64,000 bases of DNA from an uncultured Pseudomonadales bacterium (lineage in GTDB: Bacteria; Pseudomonadota; Gammaproteobacteria; Pseudomonadales; Cellvibrionaceae), in assembly GCA_947487765.1 (NCBI GenBank), contig CANKXO010000002.1, positions 124,001-188,000 on the forward strand, written 5' to 3'. The notes below the pieces were generated by a model that worked only from the letters and a program-made list of their open reading frames with translations, was not told where the DNA came from and did no database searches. Position 1 is the stretch's first letter; each line of letters begins with the position of its first letter. Positions 30,301 through 39,720 of the stretch are shown one piece after another. The translations under genes and the position numbers were made by a program.

Positions 30301-31363
30301 CCGTTATCAAGCGTCGGCTAATTCAGGAGGAGGAACCTTATCCGCTACAGGTGAAATCAAATTGCCTAAGGAAGGAGAATCAATACCTGAATTAAACCTA
30401 CGTTTGATTGGTGAAAAAGTTAAAGTCTTCGGAACAGAAGAAGCCACTGTATTTGCCTCCCCGGACCTTACCATTGTTACGAATAATGAATCGATAAACA
30501 TAAATGGCACTGTAGAGATCCCAGAGGCAAAAATTACACCTAAACAGGTCCCTAAATCAGTGATTAATGTGACAGAGGATCAAATTATTGTTGATACTCA
30601 AACTGATGGTTCACTCAATCAATCACAGCAAGATGTATCAGCAAATATCGATGTAATATTAGGAGACGATGTCATCATCGACGGCTTTGGCTTTAAAGGT
30701 GGTGCATCAGGTAAGCTAAATATACAGAAAGAAGGACAAGGGCCTGCATTGGGTAACGGGGAAATAAACATCCTCAATGGTGAATACAGAGCCTTTGGGC
30801 AAGGCTTAGTGATCGATAAGGGATTAATTTTATTCGCAGGTGGACCGGTTGCCAAACCCGGTATTGATATTAAAGCATCACGGCGACCTGCGGAAGGTAT
30901 TACTGTTGGTGTATTCGCCCGAGGTAGCTTGGCTCAGCCAGATTTAACGATTTTTTCTGAACCATCGATGACTCAATCAGAACAACTATCATGGCTGGTC
31001 TTGGGGCGCCCGCTGGAACAGTCTTCTGAAGGTGAAAATAATGCCATCAACCAACTTCTCCTGTCTCTTAGCCTAGATAAAGGAGACTCAATACTGAGTG
31101 GCTTAGGAGAAACCTTCAACTTGGATACTATGCGTATTAAAACAGGCTCTGGAGAAGCTGGCGCAGCCAGTGATAATGATCTTGCTGAACTTGTATTAGG
31201 AAAATATCTGTCACCAGATCTATATGTCAGCTATGGCATAGGGCTTTTCAAGCCTGTTAATGTACTGTCACTGGAATATTCATTGGGGCGCCGTTGGAAA
31301 CTGACGTCAGAAACATCAGCAGAAACCAGCGGGGGAGATCTAGTTTATACAGTAGAAAAGTAA
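27308..31363 (+). CDS. tamB: Translocation and assembly module inner membrane protein TamB
   Basis: An AsmA-like giant of 1351 residues with an N-terminal membrane anchor (about 12-33) and a long beta-taco periplasmic groove. The C-terminal DUF490/TamB domain shows LGDDVIIDGFGFKGGASGKL, GEYRAFGQGLVIDKGL, KASRRPAEGITVGVFARG and LEYSLGRRWKLTSETS. The start overlaps the tamA stop (ATGATGA). It bridges to the TamA POTRA domains. No terminator is obvious after it; the following gap is AT-rich. Confidence 0.95.
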   Translation: MMIKQLLKKQWLRWILIGLLVILLIGSISISWLVSSQSGLQWIAGRVLPLVPELSIELIEGRLIGPITLKGIRYKDQQTDLSVNNAAFDWQPSQLFSRTVDVSSLIISGIKFQQTAPSKPAENSTTPTPSAEEIFSQLQLPININLNNIEIINGHYTAYQANHPIELERFQLKGKTNQESLSLTTVELKSNVADLQGKVYIDISRNTFSEKTLDGQLDWTVRVPDLKPVKGKTILRGKTKGINVNTEIAPPYSTSANISINDIFNDINILSSLTFTDIKLSEINSQWPSYQITGELDTEGTENIANTTSTFIIHELNSDRMATLNFTGDWKDQELTVDLLAKAPDIVKQLTVKGIARPDQLQTKNNEAITLHIEWQELNTPAKNSKKPTQAASTETTVSSPTGSLDITGNLQNYHFTLDTLFATHTATQQEGTLKINGTGSTDQVALKEIILTGAAGTLNGNGDIQLKPELNARMDLSGENLNPEILSADWPGKLALNLSIHTEKTSDSLSVIHTQIDSSGKLRNHPFFLKADSNYAISKDANDILTLENLQISSGSNKISALATFEKDKNISAEWSINIENFDELLPNSKGRLVTKGNIKASVQQGSQTTLQSILNTAKVDTDLQINKLDVNNIKVDTLTTDIDLDWRNSNTASKDNKIIIQANNVSMDTLDIESASINANGDLSNHKIVIDAISNQGNIDLALSGQLENQQTEPQWGFRLLSANIEIPDLAPWYLQNNVNGIVSTQQQHLGQHCWLSDQIPGANKYKTGKASICFNGKNQQALTQAAFTITNLSTEYFLPLFPEELSWTDTLISGTGKISLTPDSSSSASHLNADINIATTAGKLNWKTLVIEESPKKQKKKESTVEQSIQLEPGKISIQSDKSALRFSLKLPIEKQPGINSALSIATSQAPLTERKLTGNLDLALDNIAPFVSFIPDASDLKGKLNSQWRIGGSIAKPWVDGDLTLSNGQLQLNSPGLFLEQVSLTLNGDKQSGIRYQASANSGGGTLSATGEIKLPKEGESIPELNLRLIGEKVKVFGTEEATVFASPDLTIVTNNESININGTVEIPEAKITPKQVPKSVINVTEDQIIVDTQTDGSLNQSQQDVSANIDVILGDDVIIDGFGFKGGASGKLNIQKEGQGPALGNGEINILNGEYRAFGQGLVIDKGLILFAGGPVAKPGIDIKASRRPAEGITVGVFARGSLAQPDLTIFSEPSMTQSEQLSWLVLGRPLEQSSEGENNAINQLLLSLSLDKGDSILSGLGETFNLDTMRIKTGSGEAGAASDNDLAELVLGKYLSPDLYVSYGIGLFKPVNVLSLEYSLGRRWKLTSETSAETSGGDLVYTVEK

Positions 31364-31737
31364 AAAATCTCAATAAATAAAAAAATTAATTAACCTATGA
31401 ATTAATCAACATATAAAATCCACTAAAAATCTCATAAAGAATATTAATGAGACAAAGATTATTAAAAAACTAAAAATATGTCCGCTTAAAATAATTATTA
31501 AAAGATAAAAGCGCCACTTATTAAATTCAAATATATTAGTGCACTACAAATCCATCACTCCCCCTTTTGACACCCCCAAAATGGTGTCTACACTTATTAA
31601 TATGACCTCATTATGAATGTGGAAAAATCCACTTTTACGATTGTTAAAAGTGTCAGACGTTGATATTTAACCACCAAAAAAATCAATTTTCATTGAACTC
31701 ATCATGATCCAATGCTACAGGAATCAAAAGGCCTACG
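31364..31737. other. AT-rich intergenic region before the MCP gene, two short palindromes
   Basis: No gene is supported in these 374 bases. Two inverted repeats lie just upstream of the MCP start: GACACC (31569-31574) with GGTGTC (31583-31588), and CACTTTTA (31630-31637) with TAAAAGTG (31645-31652). Neither is followed by T, so they look more like operators or UTR hairpins than terminators. Confidence 0.45.
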
Positions 31738-33414
31738 ATGCTCATTAAAACTAAATTAACATCCATCAGTGTGATACAAGTCGTATTGTTATCTGCTTCC
31801 ATTGTATTAGTTGCGTTAGTATTTAATCGTTTATCTGGGTATTTTGGAAATGTTGTTGAAAGAACAGATGTTAATGTCACTAGCGCCTCACAGTCAGCCG
31901 ACGAATTGTCCACCATCAGTACATCTCTGTCTAAAACCAGCTTAGACATGATGCAAACAGTGGAAAAGATCAATGTCACGAGAAAACAAACCAATCAAGC
32001 AAGAAGAAAAGTTAGAAAAATTAGCCGCTCTCTAGAAAGTTTAACGAAAACCATAGACGATTTATCAAATACTGTTACCGATGATGCTTCCAAAGAAATC
32101 ATCAATAAGATCAATGCCGACATTGGGGAAATATCGAAACGCTTAAAGAGCGAAGCGTTAGACAGCATAAATAAATCTTATAAAGAAATGAAAGTCTTTA
32201 GTAAAGACATCGACAAGCAAGCCTTTAAAGTTTCTATTGTCAATGCATCTACAAAAGAACTAGTCGGCGTCAATGAAACCAATAGAGACAATAGCTTTGC
32301 CATCCAAGAAGAATCTAAAGTCGCACTCGACGTCATTAAAAACTATCAAAATATTATTATTGCAACTCTTTTGGTCATTACATTAATCAGCATCGTCGCT
32401 TGTATTGTTATATTCTTAATTACCATCAGGCCTATTAATAGAACAATCAACTTGATGAAGGATATCGTTGAAGGAGAAGGAGACTTAACTCAACGATTAG
32501 AAAGTAAAGGTAGTGACGAAATGGCAATGATTGCCAATATCTTTAATTTATTCTTAGAAAAAATACAAAAATTTGTTATTGAAGTAAATACTTCTGCCAA
32601 TGCAGTCAACGAATCATCCAATGTAACCCACGATGAGATGGAAAAAGTCAGTAATGTTATACAAGAACAACTTTACCAAACTGAGCAAATCGCTTCATCT
32701 ATTGAGCAATTAAGTGCATCGTCTGAAAATGTTTCGCAAAAAACAATGGAAGCGAAAGATGTATCTATTACAACCAATAAACATTCAATTGATGGAAAGA
32801 AAAAAGTAGACGATGCCTACACCTCTACTAAAGCTTTAGCTGAAACCATGACAGATGCAAGTAAAGTGATAGACTTACTCAGTGAAAAATCGACAACAAT
32901 TAATAAAGTAGTCGATATGATTCAGGCAGTGACTGAGCAAACCGGCCTGCTTGCCTTAAATGCGGCAATAGAAGCAGCTCGTGCAGGAGAACAAGGTCGT
33001 GGCTTTGCAGTGGTTGCCGATGAAGTGCGAGGCCTAGCAGCAAAAACAGAAGAAGGCTCTGGAGAAATACGAGTCATTGTCGACGAAATCCAAAAGCTCA
33101 CCAATGATGTTGTCTCTGTTATTCAATCGAGTAAAACATTGAGCACTAATACTGTTGACGATGCCAGTTCGGCCAGTGAAGCGCTTAACGCAATATCCAG
33201 CTCTATAGAAACAATCGACACCATGAATACAGATATTGCTGCAACCATTGAGGAACAAAAAGAAGCCAGTTCAACCATTAAAAGTAACATATTCAATATT
33301 AAGGAATTGACCAGTAATACATCTGAAGGGGTTGATGAAACATTAGAGAATTGTAAATCTCTAAATAAAATCAGTAATAACCTCAAATTACAATTACAAC
33401 AATTTAAAGTATAA
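31738..33414 (+). CDS. Methyl-accepting chemotaxis protein
   Basis: A transmembrane chemoreceptor of 558 residues. TM1 is about 11-31, a helical periplasmic ligand region runs to about 203, TM2 about 205-232, then HAMP ([20 protein letters not shown]) and the long signalling coiled coil. The kinase-contact hairpin tip is canonical: [20 protein letters not shown] and [16 protein letters not shown]. The periplasmic region is coiled-coil-rich rather than Cache-like, so the ligand cannot be guessed. AAAGG lies about 8 nt before the ATG. Confidence 0.95.
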   Translation: MLIKTKLTSISVIQVVLLSASIVLVALVFNRLSGYFGNVVERTDVNVTSASQSADELSTISTSLSKTSLDMMQTVEKINVTRKQTNQARRKVRKISRSLESLTKTIDDLSNTVTDDASKEIINKINADIGEISKRLKSEALDSINKSYKEMKVFSKDIDKQAFKVSIVNASTKELVGVNETNRDNSFAIQEESKVALDVIKNYQNIIIATLLVITLISIVACIVIFLITIRPINRTINLMKDIVEGEGDLTQRLESKGSDEMAMIANIFNLFLEKIQKFVIEVNTSANAVNESSNVTHDEMEKVSNVIQEQLYQTEQIASSIEQLSASSENVSQKTMEAKDVSITTNKHSIDGKKKVDDAYTSTKALAETMTDASKVIDLLSEKSTTINKVVDMIQAVTEQTGLLALNAAIEAARAGEQGRGFAVVADEVRGLAAKTEEGSGEIRVIVDEIQKLTNDVVSVIQSSKTLSTNTVDDASSASEALNAISSSIETIDTMNTDIAATIEEQKEASSTIKSNIFNIKELTSNTSEGVDETLENCKSLNKISNNLKLQLQQFKV

Positions 33415-33809
33415 ACCCAATCCTATTATTTATATTCTCATTTCATAAGCTGGCATACACTGCTAGCCTTTAATATCTCTTATCTTTAATATCTCTCCAT
33501 ATTTGATCAATTAATAGGCCCTACTCTAATTTTCAGCTTATTCATATACCGTAAACTCATTATTTAATTTGCTGAAAATGATAGCTAATATACATAATCA
33601 ATACTTTTTGAGGTATATGATTTCTCTCAACATAGCACTGGCTAGTAGTTATCGTAATATCAATTGAGATTAAATCGATTTAAATCAATAACATAAGTAG
33701 AACAATTGGTTAAAAAATCAAACGATTTGTATAAATAAATCGATAATAAAAATGGTTGTATAAAAAACATTCCTATTTATACGTTTTATAAATATGAGGA
33801 GGTTTATCA
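33415..33809. other. AT-rich intergenic region with a 13-bp direct repeat
   Basis: No gene is supported. CTTTAATATCTCT occurs twice, at 33468-33480 and 33484-33496. The rest is low-complexity AT-rich DNA; the strong GAGGAGG Shine-Dalgarno for the astacin-like gene ends the region. Confidence 0.45.
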
Positions 33810-34982
33810 ATGGCTCGCTCAATTAGATCCAAAACAACAAAATCGAATCGACGAAAATTAACACCCCATAAAATGATGGAAGTCGATAAAAAAACATTAA
33901 TCAGTGGGTACTGTTCAGCAAGACCCCCTGAACGACAAGTATTTCCTTCTAGTGTAGGCTCTGACCGCTTAGATGCTATTTTTAGACATGACAAGAAGTG
34001 GGCTAACGGCACCAAACTACGCTATTACTTTTTCACTAAAAAAACAGATGGCGAAGAGCGTATGCTCAGCAATGGCACTATCAAATTTTCAACGTGGGTC
34101 GGCTCTAAAGCACAACAAGATATCGTTCGCAAAGCATTTAGATTATGGAAGAAAGTCGGTATTGGGCTTGAATTTACGGAAGTGAACTCCCGTGAAGACG
34201 CCGAAGTCCGTATAGGCTTTATGCAAGGTGATGGCTCATGGTCTTACCTAGGAAGAGATATACTCAACCGAGGAAAAAATCAAAGAACAATGAACTTTGG
34301 CTGGGACCTACGCAATACTGATGGGCTGGATACAGCCACACACGAAATAGGACATACCCTGGGAATGCCACATGAGCATCAAAATCCTAATGCAGGCATT
34401 ATATGGGATGAGCCCGCTGTTATTCGTGATTTAGCTGGACCACCTAATTTTTGGGATGAAAGTAAAACCCGTCACAACATCATTAATAAAATTGAACATG
34501 ATAGCGTGATAGGATCTGAATGGGACCGCAATTCTATCATGCACTATCCGTTCAGAGCCGGAATGATTTTGCGTCCACAGGAATTCCAAACCAAAGCACT
34601 TGTTCCTAAAGCTGGACTTTCACAGAGAGACAAAGCCTGGGTTAAACACGTTTACCCTAAAATTCGCCAACGCGATATAACGCCCATGTTTGCCTTTACA
34701 TCAGTACCTATGTCCCTAAGTCCTGGCCAGCAATTTAATGGTTTTTTTACACCTGAAGAATCACGAAAATACACGATTCAAACGTTCGGCAGCACCGATA
34801 CAGTTTTAACACTGTTTGAAGAGACTGATAACGAAGAGCGCTTTATCGCTGGAGATGATGATAGTGGTCAGGACTTCAATGCCAAAGTATCATTGCGTTT
34901 ACAAAAAGGAAGGACATACCTAATTAGGTTGAGGTTGTTTTATAGTTGGGACCAAGGCACATCAGCTATTATGGTTTTTTAA
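33810..34982 (+). CDS. Astacin-like (M12A) zinc metallopeptidase with C-terminal PPC-like domain
   Basis: A 390-residue protein with a complete metzincin site: THEIGHTLGMPHEHQNP gives zinc ligands His178, His182 and His188 with catalytic Glu179. The Met-turn SIMHYPF (242-248) has the astacin Tyr. The C-terminal part (about 285-390; GQQFNGFFTPEESRKYTI, LFEETDNEERFIAGDDDSG) resembles a bacterial pre-peptidase C-terminal domain. The N-terminus is Arg/Lys-rich with no signal peptide or lipobox, unusual for this family. A strong GAGGAGG precedes the ATG. The lysozyme-like gene begins 26 nt downstream. Confidence 0.88.
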   Translation: MARSIRSKTTKSNRRKLTPHKMMEVDKKTLISGYCSARPPERQVFPSSVGSDRLDAIFRHDKKWANGTKLRYYFFTKKTDGEERMLSNGTIKFSTWVGSKAQQDIVRKAFRLWKKVGIGLEFTEVNSREDAEVRIGFMQGDGSWSYLGRDILNRGKNQRTMNFGWDLRNTDGLDTATHEIGHTLGMPHEHQNPNAGIIWDEPAVIRDLAGPPNFWDESKTRHNIINKIEHDSVIGSEWDRNSIMHYPFRAGMILRPQEFQTKALVPKAGLSQRDKAWVKHVYPKIRQRDITPMFAFTSVPMSLSPGQQFNGFFTPEESRKYTIQTFGSTDTVLTLFEETDNEERFIAGDDDSGQDFNAKVSLRLQKGRTYLIRLRLFYSWDQGTSAIMVF

Positions 34983-35008
34983 AATAATAATCATTAAAAA
35001 GGTATTTT

Positions 35009-35785
35009 ATGTCGATAACGCGAATTAAACGATTACAAAAACATCTTAAACTGGATGCAGATGGTGTTATTGGACCAGCCACATTATCTGCTTTTGAAAA
35101 TAAAATTCTTGGAAAGGCAAAGGCAACAGAAACCTCTGCACTTTATTCATTAACTTTGTCTAAAAAAGGATTTGATCAGCTAATTAACCATGAAATCAGC
35201 TCACCTCAATACTACAACCTACGCTTACAAAAACCTGTTTGGCCTGGTGGTGGTTCAGGTGTCACTATTGGTATTGGCTATGACCTTGGGTACAACCGAA
35301 AATCTCAAATACAGCGTGACTGGTCACCTTACTTATCAGACAAAGAGTTACAACTATTAATAAGTGTCGCGGGCAGAAAGGGAAATGATGCTAAAAAAAT
35401 CCTAAAAAGTGTTAGATATATTCGCATCCCCTACCAGGTTGCAGCAACCGTATTTTCCGAAAGCACTCTGCCCCATTATGCTAAAGCTGCTCACAAAACC
35501 TATAAAGGTATCGATAAATTACTACCCGATGCCCAAGCAGCCATCGTTTCTCTAGTCTATAACCGAGGGACTCGCTTATCTGGCTCTAAAAGAAAGGAAA
35601 TGAAAGCCATTCAAGCATTAGTCAAACAACAAAAGTATGATGAAATCGCAGATCAAATAGTATCTATGAAAAGACTATGGGAAGGTACAGGACTTAATGG
35701 ACTATTAAAACGTAGAGATGACGAAGCTAAATTGGTTCGCAATGCAAAGAAACGCTATAGCTGGAAGGATTTGATTAGGGTATGA
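35009..35785 (+). CDS. Peptidoglycan-binding, lysozyme/pesticin-like muramidase
   Basis: A 258-residue protein. Residues 2-30 (IKRLQKHLKLDADGVIGPAT) form a PG_binding_1 repeat. The rest resembles pesticin/T4-lysozyme-like muramidases: FDQLINHEISSP with candidate catalytic Glu62, GSGVTIGIGYDLGY as the TxGxG-type segment, and IVSLVYNRGTRLSGSKRKEM near the end. No signal peptide is present. It is 26 nt downstream of the metallopeptidase and probably co-transcribed, so both may be exported together by a non-Sec route or released by lysis. Function is inferred from motifs. Confidence 0.78.
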   Translation: MSITRIKRLQKHLKLDADGVIGPATLSAFENKILGKAKATETSALYSLTLSKKGFDQLINHEISSPQYYNLRLQKPVWPGGGSGVTIGIGYDLGYNRKSQIQRDWSPYLSDKELQLLISVAGRKGNDAKKILKSVRYIRIPYQVAATVFSESTLPHYAKAAHKTYKGIDKLLPDAQAAIVSLVYNRGTRLSGSKRKEMKAIQALVKQQKYDEIADQIVSMKRLWEGTGLNGLLKRRDDEAKLVRNAKKRYSWKDLIRV

Positions 35786-35815
35786 ATGTTGTTCATTCTA
35801 AAGTGTGAAGATTAC

Positions 35816-37768
35816 TTAATTTAAAGATCCACAGTTTTCAATGTAATAACTCAATGGCTTAGGTAAACCTAAAAGGTACCCCTGATGAAGGGAGATGCCA
35901 TAATCAATCAATATCCTTTGTTGCTCTTCTGTTTCAACACCTTCAATAAGAGCATTCATCTCATGAGCTTCGATTAAACTTTGTATATGCTGCAACGTTT
36001 TACTATTATTTTTAATTTGCACTATAAATGAGCGATCTATTTTTACAATAGCCGCTGGTATATGATGAAGATATGCTAGCGAAGAATAACCTGTCCCAAA
36101 GTCATCGATACTAATTTTTATTCCACTATCAACTAGCTGACGAACAATACTATATTCACTTTCAAGGTCTTCCACTAAAGCGCTCTCAGTAAGCTCTATA
36201 ACTAAATCCGTAGGTAATAACGTTTTGTTTTTTAAGAGATCTAATAGAAATTGAGGTAATGTTTCTTCTCTCAAATGAATTGCAGAAAGGTTGATAGCCA
36301 TTGTTACATCAGGTGACGTATATTCTCTTAATACAAGCAGGTCAGATAATGCCTGCTGAGCGACCCATTGCTCAATATCATTAATAATTCCTATTTCTTC
36401 TGCCACCTGAATAACTTCTTCGATAGAAACTATATCTAGCTCATCATTATGCCATCGCAATAAAGCCTCAAAAGAAACGATTTTCCCTCCAGTATTATCA
36501 GAAAACTCCCATATTGGCTGGTAATATAATGCTAATTCACCGTTCTCTTTTGCATAACATAATCGTTGAGCAATGACACTTTGCCTTAATATTTTTTGCT
36601 CCATTCCTTCTTCATAATTTACCCAACGATGCTTGCCCAATTGTTTAGCCTGATACATAGCAGCGTCAGCATAAAGAATCACATTAGACAACTTATTAGC
36701 ATCTGCAGGATATTCTGCAATACCTATGCTGGCAGATAGCGCCATCGGACGAGAGCGATCATAATAGGTATCGGATAAAGATTTTACGAGCATACTCGCA
36801 AGTGTTTCTTTGTCTACTACTATATTTTTGACCTGCACAACAATAACAAACTCATCCCCTCCAAAGCGGCAAGTAGAGCTGTTTTCAGGCAAACAGTCCA
36901 ATAAGCGGTCAGCAACAGTTTGTAGTACTTGATCACCCACACCGTGGCCAAAAGAATCATTAATAATTTTAAATCCATCAAGATCGATATAATAAATAAT
37001 AAAAGGCTCTCTTTTAGTGTCGAGCTCTGTTAATTTTTTATCTAAGCCCCGACGGTTTAACAACCCCGTCAGCGCATCGGTTAAGACTTCCTTAGCCAAG
37101 GCGATTTCACTAATTTTCCGTCGATGAATATCATATTGATGCAGTAATATTTTTCCCTTTTCACTCGCACTTTGAACATTAACTGCGATTAAATGGTACC
37201 AACGGTTTTCGTCATCAGCGCTTTTCATTAACACATCATCTTCATAACGACCTGATTGAGAAAGACTTCGATAGATTGTTTTAAGTGCCGAAGGGTCGAC
37301 AATCAAATCTTGAAAGTGATTAAGCTCATGTCCCATGGCTTCTATAAAAGGAGGGTTACCACTGATAAAGGTTCCATCAGCAGAATAATCAGATAGCATC
37401 GCTGTCAAATCGGCCGGCATATCATGATTAAGCTGAGGCACAGGTAAGGCTTCAACCAACATAGCCATACGACCGTCTTCAAGCACATGTCCTGAGAACT
37501 GACAAAAAGCAGACTTTTTAATGCCTCTTGGGGAGTAGTGCCAATTTTGAGTAAATAGAGTGTTGTCTTTCTTAAACGCTCGCTGGTATTCGAGAAGCCC
37601 TTCTGCAACAGCTTTAGATGTTATAGGTTTAAAATCGCGGGAACATAACTCTTCTAATGAGTCGCTTTCCCACAAGATTAATGCTGGTTCATTTGCCCAA
37701 TGAATACAATAATTATCAATGTCATAAACCCAAACAGCAATAGTTAAATTTTTGAGTTCAATAGGCAT
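35816..37768 (-). CDS. Cytoplasmic PAS-GGDEF-EAL c-di-GMP protein
   Basis: A 650-residue soluble protein. An N-terminal PAS-like region (VWVYDIDNYCIHWANEPA) is followed by a second sensor stretch, then a GGDEF domain with intact RFGGDEFVIVV and LTGLLNRRGLDKKL. The EAL domain has intact FEALLRWHN, AINLSAIHL, IELTESALVE, IDDFGTGYSSLAYL, VKIDRSF and an EGVETEEQQ segment. Both catalytic sites look functional, so direction of activity cannot be told from sequence. It is convergent with the lysozyme-like gene. Confidence 0.93.
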   Translation of the reverse strand: MPIELKNLTIAVWVYDIDNYCIHWANEPALILWESDSLEELCSRDFKPITSKAVAEGLLEYQRAFKKDNTLFTQNWHYSPRGIKKSAFCQFSGHVLEDGRMAMLVEALPVPQLNHDMPADLTAMLSDYSADGTFISGNPPFIEAMGHELNHFQDLIVDPSALKTIYRSLSQSGRYEDDVLMKSADDENRWYHLIAVNVQSASEKGKILLHQYDIHRRKISEIALAKEVLTDALTGLLNRRGLDKKLTELDTKREPFIIYYIDLDGFKIINDSFGHGVGDQVLQTVADRLLDCLPENSSTCRFGGDEFVIVVQVKNIVVDKETLASMLVKSLSDTYYDRSRPMALSASIGIAEYPADANKLSNVILYADAAMYQAKQLGKHRWVNYEEGMEQKILRQSVIAQRLCYAKENGELALYYQPIWEFSDNTGGKIVSFEALLRWHNDELDIVSIEEVIQVAEEIGIINDIEQWVAQQALSDLLVLREYTSPDVTMAINLSAIHLREETLPQFLLDLLKNKTLLPTDLVIELTESALVEDLESEYSIVRQLVDSGIKISIDDFGTGYSSLAYLHHIPAAIVKIDRSFIVQIKNNSKTLQHIQSLIEAHEMNALIEGVETEEQQRILIDYGISLHQGYLLGLPKPLSYYIENCGSLN

Positions 37769-37915
37769 ATAGGTATCTTTACTATGATGATTTTAAAATA
37801 GATAAATCAAAGATCGCTTAAACATCCAGTACATACCAATAGTTTCTCTAAAGGCACAATCAAATACCAAAAATACTCGGATTAACCAAACAAATAGCAA
37901 CCGTACCTTTAAATA

Positions 37916-39475
37916 TTAACCTAAAAAGCGCTGATAACAAGGATTATTGCTTTCTTCTGAGTATTGATAATTCAATTGTTGCAAATGTTCAGCAAACTCT
38001 TCGTTATCTGATTCAGGCACATCAATACCTGCCAGTACATTACCGATAGCAGCACCTTGATTACGATAATGAAATAAACTAATGTTCCATTTTGAACCTA
38101 AGGTTTCCAAGAAACGCAGTAAGGCGCCAGGATATTCTGGAAAATCAAAGCGAAATAAACGCTCTTTAGTTGCAGCTCCACCACGGCCACCGACCATATA
38201 GCGTACATGCAGCTTAGCCAACTCATCATCAGATAAATCAACGAATTCATAGCCACCATCTGTTAATTCTTGTTTAACTTCAGCTAGCTCTTCTTCCCCA
38301 TTACGTAGGCCAATACCTACAAAAATTTCTGCACGCTCACTATTAGCTGCATAACGGTAATTAAACTCTGTAATAGGGCGGCTATGTATCGCTTTACAGA
38401 ATGCTTTAAAACTACCTTGTTGTTCAGGGATCGTAACTGCGAGCAGAGCTTCATTTTTCTGACCTAATGCCGTTCGTTCGGCGACATAACGCAGAGTATT
38501 GAAATTCAAATTGGCCCCAGATAAAACGGCTGCTAATTGCTGCCCGGTTTCACCGGTTTCTTCACACCATTGTTTTAAACCCGCAAGAGATAAAGCTCCT
38601 GAAGGCTCGGGTATAGCGCGCATAGAAACAAAAATATCCTGCATAGCCGCACAGATACCATCACTTGAAACCGTAATGACCTGATCACAATATTGTTGGG
38701 CTAGACGAAACGTTTCTTTACCAATGCGTTTTACTGCAACACCATCAGCAAAACTTCCAACATAATCAAGATCTACAGGTTCACCGGCTTTCATCGCCGC
38801 ATCCAAACAAGCACTATCTTCAGCCTCAACCGCGATGACTTTAATATCTGGGTTAATTGACTTTATATACATCGACATTCCAGCAAACAAACCGCCGCCA
38901 CCGACAGGTATAAACACCACATCAAGATTAGGAAGTTGCTCTAACAGTTCTCTCGCAACAGTGCCCTGCCCAACAATGACATCGCGGTCATCAAAAGGAG
39001 GAACAAAAATAGCACCTTCTTTTTTCGCCAATTCAAGAGCATAAGCATTGGCTGCATCAAAATTATGCCCATGAATAATTACTTGGCCACCAAAATTACG
39101 TACCGCTTCAATTTTAATCTGTGGCGTTGTACTTGGCATAACAATGCGTGATTTATGTCCAAGATGGTTAGCGCTATACGCCAAACCCTGAGCATGATTA
39201 CCTGCAGAGGCCGTCACAACATCAGAGCCTGTAGGCAATTGGCGTAATTTGTTATAGGCGCCACGCAACTTAAATGAAAAGACCGGTTGTTGGTCTTCCC
39301 GTTTCAACCAAATATCATTCTGGTATTTGGATTCAAGCGATTTGACACGGGTCACATCTGTATTAACCACTAACGGAGTCATATCCGCTTGCTTTACCGC
39401 TTTAAAATAATCAAATTGATCATTAGCTGGTGAACTGAATGGCAATTTTATTTTCTTTACAAGTGTTTTTAACAT
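37916..39475 (-). CDS. ilvA: Biosynthetic threonine ammonia-lyase
   Basis: The first committed enzyme of isoleucine synthesis: threonine to 2-oxobutanoate. The PLP lysine lies in FSFKLRGAYNKL; TASAGNHAQGLAY and VGGGGLFAGM bind the cofactor. Two C-terminal ACT-like regulatory domains are present (LLAVTIPEQQGSFKAFCKAI; RFDFPEYPGALLRFL), as in the Ile-inhibited biosynthetic form. 519 residues, typical. Upstream lies an Ile-rich leader peptide and terminator, so expression is probably controlled by Ile-tRNA-dependent attenuation. Confidence 0.96.
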   Translation of the reverse strand: MLKTLVKKIKLPFSSPANDQFDYFKAVKQADMTPLVVNTDVTRVKSLESKYQNDIWLKREDQQPVFSFKLRGAYNKLRQLPTGSDVVTASAGNHAQGLAYSANHLGHKSRIVMPSTTPQIKIEAVRNFGGQVIIHGHNFDAANAYALELAKKEGAIFVPPFDDRDVIVGQGTVARELLEQLPNLDVVFIPVGGGGLFAGMSMYIKSINPDIKVIAVEAEDSACLDAAMKAGEPVDLDYVGSFADGVAVKRIGKETFRLAQQYCDQVITVSSDGICAAMQDIFVSMRAIPEPSGALSLAGLKQWCEETGETGQQLAAVLSGANLNFNTLRYVAERTALGQKNEALLAVTIPEQQGSFKAFCKAIHSRPITEFNYRYAANSERAEIFVGIGLRNGEEELAEVKQELTDGGYEFVDLSDDELAKLHVRYMVGGRGGAATKERLFRFDFPEYPGALLRFLETLGSKWNISLFHYRNQGAAIGNVLAGIDVPESDNEEFAEHLQQLNYQYSEESNNPCYQRFLG

Positions 39476-39510
39476 GATCTTAATTTTAAGGTTATAAAAG
39501 TGATGTTCTA

Positions 39511-39546
39511 AAAAAAGAAAAACCCCCGGACTTTACAGTGCGGGGG
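39511..39546 (-). terminator. Attenuator terminator upstream of ilvA
   Basis: Read on the minus strand, CCCCCG pairs with CGGGGG around an 11-12 nt loop that can close further (ACT/AGT), followed by TTTTTCTTTTTTT. It is 35 nt before the ilvA start and downstream of the Ile-rich leader ORF, the position of an amino-acid attenuator. A competing GCGGGG at 39592-39597, at the end of the leader ORF, can pair with CCCCGC (39540-39545) of the terminator's left arm. Confidence 0.85.
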
Positions 39547-39588
39547 TCGATTAATCTGTTTGGCTGTACTACATATCCCGCCCAGAAA

Positions 39589-39651
39589 TCACCCCGCGAC
39601 GATAATAATCGCCGCGATGATAATAATTGATGGGAGTCTTAACATGCTCAT
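39589..39651 (-). CDS. ilvA leader peptide, isoleucine-rich (ilvL-like)
   Basis: A 20-codon ORF that ends 43 nt before the attenuator. It encodes seven Ile, at residues 9-12 and 15-17 (SIIIIAAIIIVAG at the C-terminal end). A second in-frame ATG at 39645 would start at residue 3. TAAGG sits about 4 nt before ATG 39651. Stalling at the Ile codons when charged tRNA-Ile is scarce should favour the antiterminator. It matches the ilvL/ilvGMEDA logic but stands before a lone ilvA. Confidence 0.85.
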   Translation of the reverse strand: MSMLRLPSIIIIAAIIIVAG

Positions 39652-39720
39652 AGCCTTATTGTAGTAGCTAAAGTCGGAAGTTACAACGTTCTATTTTTAA
39701 GGAGCGTGTCGTGAATTACA

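Noticed and set aside
31569-31652. Terminator for tamB
   Set aside because: The two palindromes are over 200 nt past tamB and have no T-run; listed as possible operators only.
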